Source of the DNA: Eleusine coracana subsp. coracana | Taxonomy: Eukaryota; Streptophyta; Magnoliopsida; Poales; Poaceae | Assembly: GCA_032690845.1 (NCBI GenBank) | Contig: CM064423.1 | Coordinates: 33,760,370-33,824,369 of the forward strand | Direction of reading: 5' to 3' | DNA: 64,000 nucleotides | Part shown: in pieces, positions 22,501-33,457 of the stretch | Layout of the letters: each line of letters starts with the position of its first letter | How positions within the stretch are numbered: position 1 is the first letter of the stretch | The notes under the pieces: generated by a model | The model's database searches: none | What the model saw: the letters and a program-made list of their open reading frames with translations, nothing else | Told to the model about the DNA's origin: nothing | Program-made: the position numbers and the translations under genes

Positions 22501-23518
22501 TTTCTAATTGGATAGCATCAGCTGAATCATTTCCCTGAGAACCAGGCTCACTTTTAACAGTCTGTGATTCTGACTGAACATTCTGTACATCTGGTAAACC
22601 AGCAATATCCAGCAAACTTGAAGATAGATTCAATTGCTTATGAAAACCCCGCATGTGGTGCATTTCGTTGGGACCTGCAATGACCGTCATACATCCAATA
22701 GGTAGTTTGTCATCATCCATTTTAATAACTTTAGGTAGCAATGCTGAATTTGTAAGGCATTTAGATATCCATCATCTTTTGTGTGATGCGTAAGTATCCT
22801 GAGACCTAGAATTACCTGATATGCCAGACTGTAAGCCCCCTTTCGCTTCTTGTTGCTTGTGCATGGTAACCTGCATATATCCCACAATGTATGTTAAATA
22901 GAAGTAATTTAAATTAAATAAGAAAAGTCAACCGGGTCTAAAATAACGGACTCAAGAATCTACTGCATCAAATGGACAATCTATATGCAGATAATAAAGT
23001 TAAATATATTGATAAAAATACTACTTTACGAAGTATACTGTGAAAATGTAAATGATTCAACTGACACAAGTATAAACCAAATTCTGGCATATGGCAGCAA
23101 TCAGTAGAAAACTAGAAATGTTACAACCTAGTTGCTTACTTCACACGTTATAGAAAATGAAAATGACAGTCAGATAGCTAAAGCAAATTCTAGCACTGGA
23201 ACTAACAGCTGATACACTATCCCAAACCAATCTGCAATTGAATACATTGCATTGTAACAGTCTATACAAAAACCGAAAAACATCGCCAACAATGTCCCGG
23301 CAGAAAAGGAAAGCACTATGTTGTTCTCTTGAACTCTGTTCCAGTATCATTAGTTCTGAAATCTTTAGTCCATTATATTCAAAAGCTGCAGTGTGGTACT
23401 GAATTCAAATTTTATCCATATTCCAATTTACATTGCAATACTAATACCCCTCTAACTTTGATGCACTACTTGTAGTGCCTAACCTTCACAACATATATAT
23501 TATCCTCTATATATATAC

Positions 23519-23564
<46 letters not shown>

Positions 23565-26500
23565 TGAAAGTCCTAATAAAGCATCCTTCATATGATTTAA
23601 GGCACATGATGTAGTTATAATTTCTCTTGAGAAGAATGTTCACCGTGATCCCTTCTGCTCCTCTTTTTACTGCACTTATTAGTTTGAAAAATGGAAGCGC
23701 AATATTAGACTTAAGCCTCAAATAAGGCATGACACGGAGAGAAGTACTAAGATATTTCTGATAAACTGAGATGTTTCTGTGCCCCTCCAGCTGCTGCTGT
23801 TGCAACTTGAACTCACTAGGGAAAAGAGCAAGATATAATTTCAGAAGATGTAAGAACTTGATTGCTAAACTAGACGAGGGGCAACTCAAAGCTATATCAT
23901 ATATGGGCATAACATTCTTATTATTTTGTCGATACAATATCGATCTTTTTTAGGGTAGATTGATAGATCAATCTATTGCAGGCAGTGACGGCGTCAGATG
24001 AATCCACAACATCATGTGTTATGGGTGTGAATAATTGGCCTTATGCTATGCCAAGAGCTTGAGAATTAGGGTTTAGGCTATCCCCAAAGCTTGAGAGAAT
24101 TATACGAAATTTAGATTGTATTTCTGATTATTGCTTGCCTCTTTCGTTGATAGTGCCTAGCATATATAGCTGGCAGAATTACAACTGAAACCTACTATGT
24201 TATGGAGTCCTAACCGACTCTGCCAAAGATTCCTAACTGAACTATTCCTTATACTACTACTGCTCTTATCTTGCTATGACTCTAACTCTAATACTACTAA
24301 CGTGTGTATTGTTCCCCCGCATAACATCACTCCCCTCCTCGACAAGCAGCTTGTCCCCAAGCTGACAATCAGGATAGCGAGCTTGAAATGACTCCAGATT
24401 GCTGAAGTAAGTACTAGTACACTTTTCTGAATTTTGGCAAGTTGGGCTGCTAGCCTGGTGGTTGTCCTCCATATGTCTACAGCCCTTTGTTGTACTCTCC
24501 TTCTGGTTCCTTGGTTAGCTCCAGCAGGAAGAGGCGTTTGCATGCCTGATTGTGGCCATGCACATACTTCTCATCACAATTGAAGCATAGTCCAAGACGG
24601 CGGCACTCTTCCATCTCGGCCGGACTCCAAGAGACGAACCGTACGATCACCAACCAGAGTTGTAGCTGCTGTTGACGACACGGCTGCTGACACTGAAGAC
24701 GATGATGGTACGAACTGGCTTTGAGGCAGGGGCAGAGGCTGTGGCGCTGAAGACAATACTCCTTGTGGAGAAGAGCAGCTCGGATGTGGTCGCAACTGTG
24801 GCAGCGGCATTGATGTCGAAGACATGATCTCTTGTGAAGCATAAGGGCTTGGGGTTGGCAATGCATTAACCACCTGTTCTCGGAGCTCGAATGAGCGAGC
24901 CAAATTCATGGCCATCTCCAAGGACTGAGCTGCATGAATCTGAACATCAATGCTTATTGCAGGCTGAAGTCCGACAGTGAAGAGCTGGACCTGTTGTGGT
25001 TGGGAGAGGACCTGCGCGAGCTAGCAAGGATAGGAATTTCTCACAATATTCTGCCACGGAGCTGGTGCGCCGGCAGGCAGCCAAATCACCAAGTGATAGT
25101 GGCGGTCCAAAGCGTACATTGAGCAGTTCTGTGAATTTGCGCCAGGATGGTGTGCCGTTCTCACGCTCAACGTGCATGTACCAGACTTGGGCAACGTCGC
25201 GCAGATGAATTGAAGCCATCCAGACCTTCTCCTCTTCAAGAACGCAGAATCCTCGGAAGAACGCCTCACATCTGTGGATGAAGGTCAGCGGATCGTCATG
25301 TCCATCAAACTTGGGAAAATCTGGCTTGTAGTACTTGGGAACGCCGCGCCCATCGGAAGACGTAGAGCTGTCATTGTGAGGTGTCCTGAATGATCAGCCA
25401 TAGTCATTGTGGGATGCCGTGGAGTGTGAGTTCTCTTGTATCTTCAAACGGCGGTCCATGTCATCGATCTTGGACTCAAAGCTGTCCAAGCACTTCACTT
25501 TTGTGAGGACCATCTGGTAGAGAGTCCTGTTGTCTAGTTCGTCGTCATCGGCCCCAGAGGAGATCTCCAAGCTGTCCAAGCACTTCACTTTTGTGAGGAC
25601 CATCTGGTAGAGAGTCCTGTTGTCTAGTTCGTCGTCATCGGCTCCAGAGGAGGCGCCGGCAGCATCCCTTTTCTTGGCGGCCTCAGCTTCAGCCTTCTTC
25701 TTGGCAATATCGGCAGCAGCCAGAGCATCAGCCTTCTTCTTGGCTTCGTCGGCCATGGCGCAGCACAGACGAGGAAAATCGCTGGCAAGTCTGATACCAG
25801 ATGTTATGGGTGTGGATAATTGGCCTTATGCTATGCCAAGAGCTTGAGAATTAGGGTTTAGGCTATCCCCAAAGCTTGAGAGAATTAGACGAAATTTAGA
25901 TTGTATTTCTGATTATTGCTTGCCTCTTTCGTTGATAGTGCCTAGCATATATAGCTGGCAGAATTACAACTGAAACCTACTCTGTTATGGAGTCCTAACC
26001 AACTCTGCCAAAGATTCCTAACTGAACTATTCCTTATACTACTACTGCTCTTATCTGACTATGACTCTAACTCTAATACTACTCACGTGTGTATTGTTCC
26101 CCTACATAACATCGTGCTTGTAAAATACTACGGCTTGTTGGGACCAGGTTACACTGCAGACCAAGGGGAAAACAATGTAAGAATCTAGTGATCACATATA
26201 TCTGCAGCTTTATTTTGTGTCACCTTTTCCACAGCTTTATTTTTTTCATATTTAATATGCATGAGTTGCGTACCTTTGTAGTTAAAGAGATTTTCAACAG
26301 TGCGTCTTAAATTCAATGTATTTAACACAGGTGTTTCTTGTTATCTTTAGACTTATTTGGTCAACCCATTTCTCTGGTTCATAATAAATCTAGTACTACC
26401 TATTCACTTGATTTGTTCATATCAAGTTGATTGACCTCACCTGATTGTTATGATGGAATATTGGAATTATTGAGTATTGAATATAATGCGGCTCCTGTTT

Positions 26501-28482
26501 GGTTACTTGTCCCAGCACTGATGAATTATAGCTTAAGGGACATGTTCTTGAATGGCAAAAAATAACAAGGGAGAGGTAGACACTGTCGATGGGAATTATC
26601 GCGGTAGACACTGACGATGGGAATTAGCTTAAGAGACATGTTCTAGGTAAGTCATTCATACAGGAACGCGTACGTCCTTTGGCAGATACGTGATCAGTAC
26701 CTGTACCTGTTAAAAACTTCTCAAAGTTTTTTCTGCCAAAAATTGATAAAACCAGCAAAATCTAACTAAATTTAGGTCTGGCTGTGGCCATTCCATCATT
26801 GGACAGTTTCTGGAACAGAGCAAAGTGAATTCATATACCTCAAGCCACACACCTTACAATTCAAACTATTTGATCGAATCCTATAAAAGTCAGAACTTAA
26901 TAACAAAAATTACCAGCCAAAAAAGATGTAGTTTACCATACCCAATCTACCCAGCTGCCACTGACATGTGGCCCAAGTTGTCAACCTGGACCTATCATTA
27001 TCACCTCAAGCCATCAACACCCAACTGCGACTATCTTCAACCAGCCATGCCTCCTCCCCAAATTACCTAAACCCAACTACTTTTTCTCGCACTGCATCCT
27101 TTGATCAAGCTCTGTTGGTGTGCCAATGACTATTTGTGACACAACATCAGTTATATAAAGTTTTATCTCACAGATGCTGTTATTGTTTCAACTATGAATG
27201 TTCTTTAAATGGAGTTACCATATTTGGGTCAAGACAAAGAGTACAGATCCTAAGGGGTTGTCAACACAGAATTATGAAATTTTAAAGCTTCATTTTGCCA
27301 ATCTTCAGCTACAAGCCAAACATGCACAATAACAGATGTTATTGAACAGACTGAATAAACTTATCTATTACAAAGGGCTAGGTGATGTATTTGAAAATAA
27401 GGAGTATAAAACAATCTAACCTCCACGGCAACATATCCTGAATGCACTTCATGTTCTGCAGCAGAGGCCTCCACTTTCAGCCGGTCCTTTTGCTCTGCCT
27501 TGTTCAGCATCCCAGGAATTTCCTTGAGGCACTTCATCTCCCCACTGCGTTTCAACGATGGCTTCGTTTTCTTATTGGCTTGAACAGATTGCAAATCAGA
27601 ACTGGCCATGTTTGTTTCAGCATAATGATCCTCATGCACAACATTTGGCACAGCTCCACCCTGTCTCTGCTGACATATATCCTCCCAAATACCAGGCTCT
27701 GAAGCACATAAGGAACAGATACACGACTGATAAGTAAAAACAAGAATTTTCTTTGTGCAGCAACTAAAAAGTAAATTGTGCCCGAATTATTCACCTCTCT
27801 TCTTAGCCTCAGTCAAAGGAGGCTCTGCGTGCAAACCACTATCAATTTTCTTACCGCGACAGCTTAGACTTCGGATGTAATGCTTCTCCTTCTTTGGTAC
27901 AACATCATCTATTGGGATGGAGTCCGACGTTTCCCTGTGCCTCTCTCTGGCCAGTGCAAACAACGCATCGGCGCCGTTGTCCTTGTCATCAGCCCAGGAG
28001 GGAAACTCATAGTAGCGGAAGCCGAACCTCTTGGGCACATATCCAGTGCAGCGCCACAGCGCGGCGGAGAAGGCTGAGGCGCCACGGTACAGGGCAGAGT
28101 CGCCCCCGCCAGGTAGGCCGTGAACATGAACCCGGGCGGGGAGCGGAACCTCGGCCCAGCGGCGGAAGAGCGGGGGCGGGCGGTGGGTGGGCAACTCAGC
28201 AAGAAGCTCGGCGACCTCGGCCTCGTCGGCGGAAGAGGGGGCGCGCTTGGACCTGCAGTTATGGCAGGAGAAAGAGGTGTGCACGCCGCGGACATAGTGC
28301 GCGCACCGCGTGTGCACCCACACGCTGCACTCGTCGCAACTGACCATCTCCTCGCCGTCGTCGAACGTGACGCCGCAGGAGCAGTCCACCGTCCATGAGC
28401 CGTCCACCCAGTCGTCGGCGGGCGCGGCCGCCGCCACGGGGTGGGCCTGCGGCTCCGGGCGGTGCAGGCGGCCGCCCTTCAT
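19568..28482 (-). CDS. PHD-finger protein gene, nine exons, about 972 residues
   Basis: Likely a nuclear chromatin-associated factor; role inferred from the PHD finger. Exons in order: 28482-27795, 27698-27421, 22870-22816, 22743-21809, 21709-21554, 21457-21211, 21139-21069, 20597-20475, 19933-19568. All introns begin GT and end AG, phases agree throughout, and lengths sum to 2919 bp with one terminal stop. Exon 1 encodes a C4HC3 PHD finger (CSCGVTFDDGEEMVSCDEC ... WVHTRC ... FSCHNC, residues about 34-78) and a conserved block, LWRCTGYVPKRFGFRYYEFP (about 145-165). Exons 4-6 are Ser-rich and low in recognised domains. Exons 7-8 encode a small conserved block (ITHEELCDAVHQ, then FVHAINDCLRKRREWAHLVD), and exon 9 is basic, with nuclear-signal-like KATKRRRLELKGRR. 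Intron 2 (4550 bp) contains a retroelement; intron 7 a MITE. I do not assign a gene symbol. Confidence 0.85.
20621..20773. mobile_element. hAT-type MITE in intron 7 of the PHD gene
   Basis: The 153-bp unit has perfect terminal inverted repeats of 17 bp (CATGGTTTTTGTGGCGT and its complement) and is flanked on both sides by the identical 8-bp sequence CAATCAAT (20613-20620 and 20774-20781). Inside, GCCTAGGCGACGCC-like motifs repeat. The 8-bp duplication and short size indicate a non-autonomous hAT element. Its identical duplication suggests a fairly recent insertion. Confidence 0.85.
22871..24016. other. Intron 2 of the PHD gene, part 3' of the retroelement
   Basis: AT-rich intron sequence ending (on the minus strand) in a TATATGCAG acceptor before exon 3 at 22870. 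Apart from the microsatellite no gene or mobile element is recognised. Confidence 0.6.
23519..23565. repeat. Compound (CT)n(AT)n microsatellite in intron 2
   Basis: About 12-13 CT units followed by about 10 AT units. It lies between exon 3 and the intronic retroelement. The long minus-strand open frame across it, with Arg-Glu repeats, is an artefact. Confidence 0.95.
24017..24326 (-). repeat. 3' LTR of the gag-only element
   Basis: 310 bp, same termini as its partner at 25802. Contains a minus-strand GCTATATATGC motif near 24157-24167 that could be its TATA box. It differs from its partner by only a few substitutions on reading. Confidence 0.85.
24480..25756 (-). pseudogene. Gag of the non-autonomous Ty3/gypsy element
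   Basis: It begins MADEAKKKADALAAADIAKK, an Ala/Lys-rich helical start, and continues through a 30-residue segment that is present twice in tandem (SSGADDDELDNRTLYQMVLT in each). Then come the gag domain (PKFDGHDDPLTFIHRCEAFF near 25320-25260; VWMASIHLRDVAQVWY; EYCEKFLSLLARAG) and a Ser/Pro-rich region. A knuckle of the form CFNCDEKYVHGH ... CKRLFLLE lies near 24585-24530. A TGA at 25394 and several frame changes break it. The gag type is that of short-LTR Ty3/gypsy elements; no protease motif follows. Confidence 0.75.
25481..25660 (-). repeat. 90-bp tandem duplication inside gag
   Basis: Two adjacent 90-bp copies (starting at gctgtccaag, 25481 and 25571) differ by only a few bases and duplicate exactly 30 codons, so the reading frame is kept across the duplication. 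Confidence 0.9.
25802..26111 (-). repeat. 5' LTR of the gag-only element
   Basis: 310 bp, TGTTATG to CATAACA. On the minus strand its end is followed directly by the primer binding site (TGGTATCAGA within 25786-25801), which fixes the orientation of the element. Confidence 0.85.
26112..27420. other. Intron 2 of the PHD gene, part 5' of the retroelement
   Basis: Intron sequence beginning (minus strand) with the GTTAGATTG donor at 27420. A small imperfect duplication occurs near 26530-26645 (agcttaagggacatgttct-like, and two copies of a gtagacactg..gatgggaatta segment). No gene or further transposon is recognised. Confidence 0.5.
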
Positions 28483-28712
28483 CGGCAGCGAACAGGGACA
28501 ACCCTAATCTCGGATCGATGAGGAATTGGGCGGAATGAGGAAAAGAGTCAAATGCGGACGCGCCGAAGCCCGAAGGTCGGAAGAGAAAAGGGATTTTTCT
28601 TTAACTATTTCTCATTCATGGACGTTTAAGAATTTGCCACCAAATAGAATGCACGTCAATAAATAAATATTGAAACGTATCAATTTTTTAAATCATGCCA
28701 TATCCTTTATAA
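28483..28712 (-). promoter_or_regulatory. 5' UTR and proximal promoter of the PHD gene
   Basis: Upstream of the ATG at 28482 the minus strand is GC- and pyrimidine-rich for about 100 bp, then AT-rich. No clear TATA box is seen within 150 bp, as is common for plant housekeeping-type regulatory genes. The promoter space is short: about 230 bp separate the ATG from the repeat beginning at 28713. Confidence 0.4.
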
Positions 28713-29644
28713 TCTCTACTAGTAAGTGCCCGTACGTTGCTATGGATATAAAAAATAAAATATTTTTAATAATTTAAACATAAATTATTTACATAATATA
28801 ATTGTTAATATTTTTTAATCATATTTATATTACTGTTGATATTTTTTAATGTACCATTTTATATGTCATAAGTAATAATTTTTTCTACTATTTTTTATCG
28901 TATTCTTACCATAAATATTTTTTTATCTCTAATATTAACGGTTTTCACATATAGTATCATTTGAGTGCTATGTTGTAAAATTAAGTAAATAACATTAAAA
29001 ATGCTCAAATATAATAAGTACCGATATAAAGCCCAATTCATCATGCAAATAGGGATTTTCACAAGTTCATAACGTCTACAAGACATCATTAGACCTCTAT
29101 GAAGCCTAACATGCAAGATCAAGATCATGATCTAATGGTTAAAGATTTTTAGAAGTTTTATCCGATAGGAAAAATCAATTCACGCAGAATAGAAATAACA
29201 CTATATTGCGATACGATTTTAGACTTGAAAACATGTTATAATGAGAAAAGTTAAAATATAAAAGTTATAGATCTCGTCGAGACCTTTTCGGAACATATGT
29301 GGATTATATTATTTGAACTTTGGAGGTAGTAGATATGGGCCCCACACAGAGACCTATGCAGAGGAGTCCGAATCAGAACTAATAGTTTTGTATTGTAAAT
29401 TTGGAAACCAAAACGGCGGAATCTTGACTTACGTTGAATATCAAACTTGTAGAACTTTTCGAAGGCTATAGATAGAGTCTGAGTTTGTCTCATTTGAACT
29501 CAGATGAGGGATTTATGATTTTTCGAATTCGATGCTTGATATGTAAGGTACGAAACCGATTTGGATTCAATCTCTAACTTTATCGGCGTACGATAGATTT
29601 TTTGATGGCGTGAACGTTTTCACTTAAATTAATAGGAGTAGAGA
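28713..29644 (+). mobile_element. Helitron-like 5' end or short inverted-terminus repeat
   Basis: The sequence starts TCTCTACTAG followed by agtgcccgtacgttgct, a start I associate with grass Helitrons, and the preceding base is A. At 29629-29644 the sequence ttaataggagtagaga is a near-complement of the start. Two readings are possible: a 0.93-kb element with short inverted ends, or the 5' terminus of a larger Helitron whose 3' end is at 58285, with the copia nest inserted in it. The interior is AT-rich and has no ORF with homology. Confidence 0.4.
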
Positions 29645-30247
29645 CTACTTATTAAATTTGGTGAGAACCTTCACCTAATTAATTATGTCCCCTGCCCCAT
29701 ATTTCTACCCTTGTCCGTCAAAGTCCAGGAGACATGGAAGCCTCATTGAAAAAAAAAACAAAACATTGAGTCCAGGACAAAAAAAAAACACGAAGGACAG
29801 TTGCTTTGAAAAGGACTCCTTGTTAGCAATTGAAGATATGCTACATGAGATGTACGCACTTAACCACCGGAGGCTGGTGCACTATCCATTGGAGGCAAGT
29901 GAAGCTGGTGCACTATCCATTAGAGGCAAGTGAATTACGCACACGATCAAGAGACTAAGTTAGCTAGAATTCTTTGCGTGTTGTTGAGATAGACAGTTAC
30001 ACGTATTTCTCTATATGTGTACATATGTGCTTGTTTGGCACCGATCAATGCTCAATGCATCTTTGTTAAACTTTGCCTCGCATTGCTTCGCCTTCACTCC
30101 TGAGTCGCGTTGTCCTTCATCGAGACTCCTGAGTCGGCGTCATCATCCAGAAAAGCATTGTTGTGTCAATGGGCGCCCAATAACATTATTGTTCACGGTG
30201 GAGATAGTGTCGAGCTCGACCATGCTATCTGACAAAGACGTGTGTAA
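29645..30247. other. Unassigned sequence before the copia nest
   Basis: No gene recognised. There are two A-rich runs at about 29748-29790 and a short repeated motif (gctggtgcactatccatt, twice, about 29874 and 29905). It continues into 53827 once the copia element with its TGTAA duplication is removed. Confidence 0.5.
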
Positions 30248-31210
30248 TGCTGAAATTACATAGGCTTGGCCTATTAATATTCACAATAATTTCTGAAAAA
30301 TCTTAAAGACCTATTCATGAGTAGTGAGAGTGTAAAGGTTTAGTCCCACATTGCTAGTGGAGGTAGAGGTAGTCGAACTTATAAGGTTGGTTGCTCTACA
30401 ATCTCTTACAAGTATGTAGATGAGAAAAAGGAAGAACACACGCGCGCACTCGCTCGCCTCGTCATCACCTGCGTGAATGGTCCGCCGAAATTCGGTCCCT
30501 TGCCTTGCGGGGGCGCGACTTTCTTTTGCACTTTCTTTTTGATGCGTGTTCCATATATTTTCATATATTTGGTTATAGAAACCTACGTATTAATATGGTA
30601 ACCGACTCGGTTGCAGGACATCCAATCCTAGCGGTTCCTCCCTATAAATACGTACGGGTATCGCCGCAAATTACATCACGCAATCGCTTAGGGTTTTGCC
30701 TCTCGCTACAGTTGCGCCGCCAAGAATTCTCCATCCCGATCATCGGCGTGTATCGACGAACGGGAGAGCAGATCTCCGGAACCGTCATCCTCTGCGATTC
30801 TGCACCGAAAGAGGGCGAATAAGGTTTTTGGGAAGCGCTCTGCGCGACTGCTCGATCGCTTCCTCGTCTTCGTCAAGCTCGTCGCCATGGCTCGTCTTCC
30901 TCGTCGTCGAGTCGGTCTCACCCGCCGTCACCAACAACATAACGGTGCTACACGTCATCGCCGCCTCCTCTACCCAGCCCAGAAGAAAACGTACGTACTC
31001 TCATCTTAAACCATGTCTTTCATACTAGCTTTCATGATCTGTTTATCTATAATGGATGTTGCTAGTATGATAGATGATATGCTTTTATCTAGCCTTATAG
31101 ACCTGTCTAGATCTTGCGTAGACTTGTCTAGTTCATCATGCAATTTGTTAATCATGCTTATGATTTATTTCTGGATTAATATAAAACTAAAAGTGCTAAT
31201 TTATCCAACA
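30248..31210 (+). repeat. 5' LTR of the Tork-like copia element
   Basis: 963 bp, ending TTATCCAACA. Contains the track TTAGTCCCACATTGCTAGTGG and a TATA-like CTATAAATACG at about 30641-30652. The expected primer binding site after the LTR (TGGTATCAGA type) is not recognisable; the sequence there reads atccaaaaacc. Confidence 0.85.
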
Positions 31211-31243
31211 ATCCAAAAACCTTATTATAGGTACTTTAGTTTT

Positions 31244-31819
31244 ATGGCTGGATTTGTTGATGCATTGAGGCCAGAGAAATTCACTGGCGTGCACTTTAAG
31301 AGATGGTAGGTGAAAAGTCACTTTGTGGCTTACTGTCATGAATGTGTTCTGGGTGTCCACTGGCAAACCTGAAGGCGATCTCACTGCAGATTAGAAAAAG
31401 GCCTACAGCGAAACCAACACAATATTATTGTGCGCTGTTATTGGAGTTTTGGTAGATCGTCTTCAGAACATCTACATCCATCATACAGTTGCAAAGGATA
31501 TGTGGAATGCTCTGATCGCTGACTATGGTGGTTCAGATGCTGACACTGAACTGTATGTCATTGAGCAGTACCATGATTTTAAGATGGTAGATGGCAAATT
31601 TGTCGTCACGCAGGCTCATAAGATACAGTGCATTGTGAAGGAACTCAAATTGCTTAAGATCGTCGTACCTGAGAAGCTTGTGGCTGGGGACATTATTGCC
31701 AAATTGCCTCCAACTTGGAGGGATTTCACCACTACTCTTAAACACAAGAGTACGAACATATCTGTCTCAGATTTGATCGCGTCTCTTGATGTTGAGGAGA
31801 AAGCTAACGAGGGACACAC
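31244..31819 (+). pseudogene. Copia gag, N-terminal part
   Basis: The start MAGFVDALRPEKFTGVHFKRW at 31244 and, after frame breaks, LQNIYIHHTVAKDMWNAL and LPPTWRDFTTTLKHKS (to about 31760) are the UBN2-type gag of Ty1/copia elements of the Tork/Angela kind. Stops near 31307 and frame changes to about 31395 disrupt it. The frame is cut at 31819 by the Sirevirus insertion and continues at 42666. Confidence 0.75.
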
Positions 31820-33406
31820 TGAAGGTGCATCTAGGTCTCTAATTTTATTTTGGTGATTGGCGTCAATACAATTAAGAACGGACTAATCTTTTAATAAGCA
31901 TATGTGTAAATTATGGTACAAAGTTTGGTGATTAAATGCATAGAAACGAAAAGGAAGAAAAGAAGATGGCAAAGTGCTTCAAGATGAAATTCAAAATATG
32001 CTCAAGAATGAAGTTCATAGTATTTTATTTTAAATCTTGAGTATAGAAAAAAGCCGTACTATTAAAAGGGACACAAAAGTGTGAAGCGGAGGTGAACTAA
32101 GTGCAAAATTCCCCTTTCCAGACCATACAAAAATTTTCAGGGCAAAATCATCGGACTTGTCCGACCCATTAGACAAGTCCATCGGACTCCAGTACCTCTG
32201 CCACTCTGGGTCGTCGGACATGTCTGACGGTCATCGGACTTGTCCGATGACCAGAGGAAAGTCTGACGCGTCGGACACTTTCATCGGAGTACAGTTTTCC
32301 TGCCACCCTATTTTCATCGGACTTGTCCGATGGCCATCGGACTAGTCTGATGGACAAGACTTGTCCGAGCCATCGGACAAGTCCATTTGATTCTAGTTCC
32401 TCTGCCCCTCCTGTGCCGTCGTACATGTCCGATGACCATCGGACTTGTCCGATGGTCATCTTATCTGAGGCATCGGGCAAGCTTGTTGGACTCCAGTTTT
32501 TGCGCCACCTTGATTCATCGGACTTGTCTGATGACCATCGGACTTGTCTGACACAGATCTCAGAAATTGGGTCTCCAACGACTCTTTTCCCTATTGGGCT
32601 ATAAATAGAACCCCTCTTTGCCCTTTGGCCGGTTGGTCACTCATTCCACTTAAAAAACACTCTCAAGCTCACCTTGCTCTCCCTAACTCTCCTCCCTTGC
32701 TTCCACTCTTGATTTGTGAAGGGATTGAGAGAAGATGGAAGTGCTCCATCGACTCCAAGCTTTCATCCTCTTGATCACTTGGTTTATCCTCACCGCCGAC
32801 GACTATTGTGTTTGTTACTCTTGCGGATTCATCCCTTAGACGGTTAGAGGTGCCTGTAGAGCTCCCAACTTGTGTGGTGACGCCTCGGGAAGTTTGTATT
32901 GACCCCTCCTTTATGGAGTTTCTAGTGGAAAACCAAGTTTGATCTTTGTGGTCACTTGGAGAGGTTAGGGTTGAAAGAGACCCGGTCCTTTGTGGATCCC
33001 TTAACGGAGACGTAGGCTTCTTTGTGGAGCTGAACTTCGGTGAACAAATCTTGTGCCTTACTTGTGCTTTTAATTACTTGTCTCTCATTTACTTGTTCTT
33101 GCTTATAAACTTGCTAGTTAGGGTTTGCTTCGTATTTCTTAAATTAACTTGTGTAGGTTGCTTGCTAGTTGCTCTCTTTATTTTTACAGCTTCCCCTTGC
33201 TTATATTCACTTGCTCCTAGCTTCCCTTACACTAGTTTTAATATTTACCCGGTCGATCTACTTTTCTATCTCGTGCCATCGGACAAGTCATTGGACTTTC
33301 CCCACAATCGTCGGACAAGTCCAACACTGCGCATTTAACTTTTATTATTAAGTGAATTTCATAGATAATTGCCTATTCACCCCCCCTCCCACTCTAGGCA
33401 CTTTCA
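31820..33406 (+). repeat. 5' LTR of the Sirevirus
   Basis: 1587 bp. A cluster of imperfect palindromes around CATCGGACTTGTCCGATG fills about 32140-32560, upstream of the TATA-like GGCTATAAATAG at about 32598-32609; a smaller pair lies at about 33277-33325 near the end. The TATA box sits directly after the last palindromes of the cluster. Confidence 0.9.
32140..32560 (+). promoter_or_regulatory. Palindromic repeat cluster in the Sirevirus U3
   Basis: At least eight copies of ATCGGACwwGTCyGAy-type units, each close to a perfect inverted repeat, with variable 5-40 bp spacing. Conserved LTR palindromes are known from Sireviruses; a role as protein-binding or promoter sites is inference. Because each unit is its own complement, the cluster can also form hairpins. 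Confidence 0.65.
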
Positions 33407-33407
33407 A

Positions 33408-33420
33408 TTGGTATCAGAGC
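33408..33420 (+). promoter_or_regulatory. Primer binding site (initiator Met tRNA) of the Sirevirus
   Basis: TTGGTATCAGAGC directly after the 5' LTR end; complementary to the 3' end of plant initiator methionine tRNA, as in most copia elements. Confidence 0.9.
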
Positions 33421-33457
33421 GGGATCTTCTTGAAGGCTTAACCGCTTGAAGATAAAG

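Larger units (their letters stand above)
24017..26111 (-). mobile_element. Gag-only non-autonomous Ty3/gypsy element in intron 2
   Basis: Two LTRs of equal length (310 bp; 24017-24326 and 25802-26111), starting TGTTATG and ending CATAACA, bracket about 1.5 kb. On the minus strand the upstream LTR is followed by TCTGGTATCAGACTTGCC, a primer binding site for initiator Met tRNA, and the downstream LTR is preceded by the purine run GAGGAGGGGAGTGA. Flanks TCATG and TCGTG form a 5-bp target duplication with one mismatch. Only gag is encoded; there is no RT, RNase H or integrase. It lies in the same direction as the host gene. Being non-autonomous it would need enzymes from a related element. Confidence 0.8.

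Noticed and set aside
23500..23937. 145-residue minus-strand open frame with Arg-Glu repeats
   Set aside because: It crosses a CT/AT microsatellite inside intron 2 and shows no homology.
27894..28398. Arg/Gly-rich open frames on the plus strand opposite PHD exon 1
   Set aside because: They arise from the GC-rich exon read on the wrong strand; the PHD frame explains the region.
30505..31028. Open frames in the copia 5' LTR (and the parallel ones at 52971-53644)
   Set aside because: They recur in both LTR copies because the LTR is repeated; R/U5 leader sequence without domain similarity.
32140..32560. CRISPR-like array of palindromic repeats
   Set aside because: The units are degenerate, unevenly spaced and lie in the U3 of a Sirevirus LTR in a plant genome; no spacer structure or cas genes.
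32946..33338. 130-residue hydrophobic frame repeated at 42211-42603
   Set aside because: It is the R/U5 part of the Sirevirus LTR present in both LTR copies, not a membrane protein gene.
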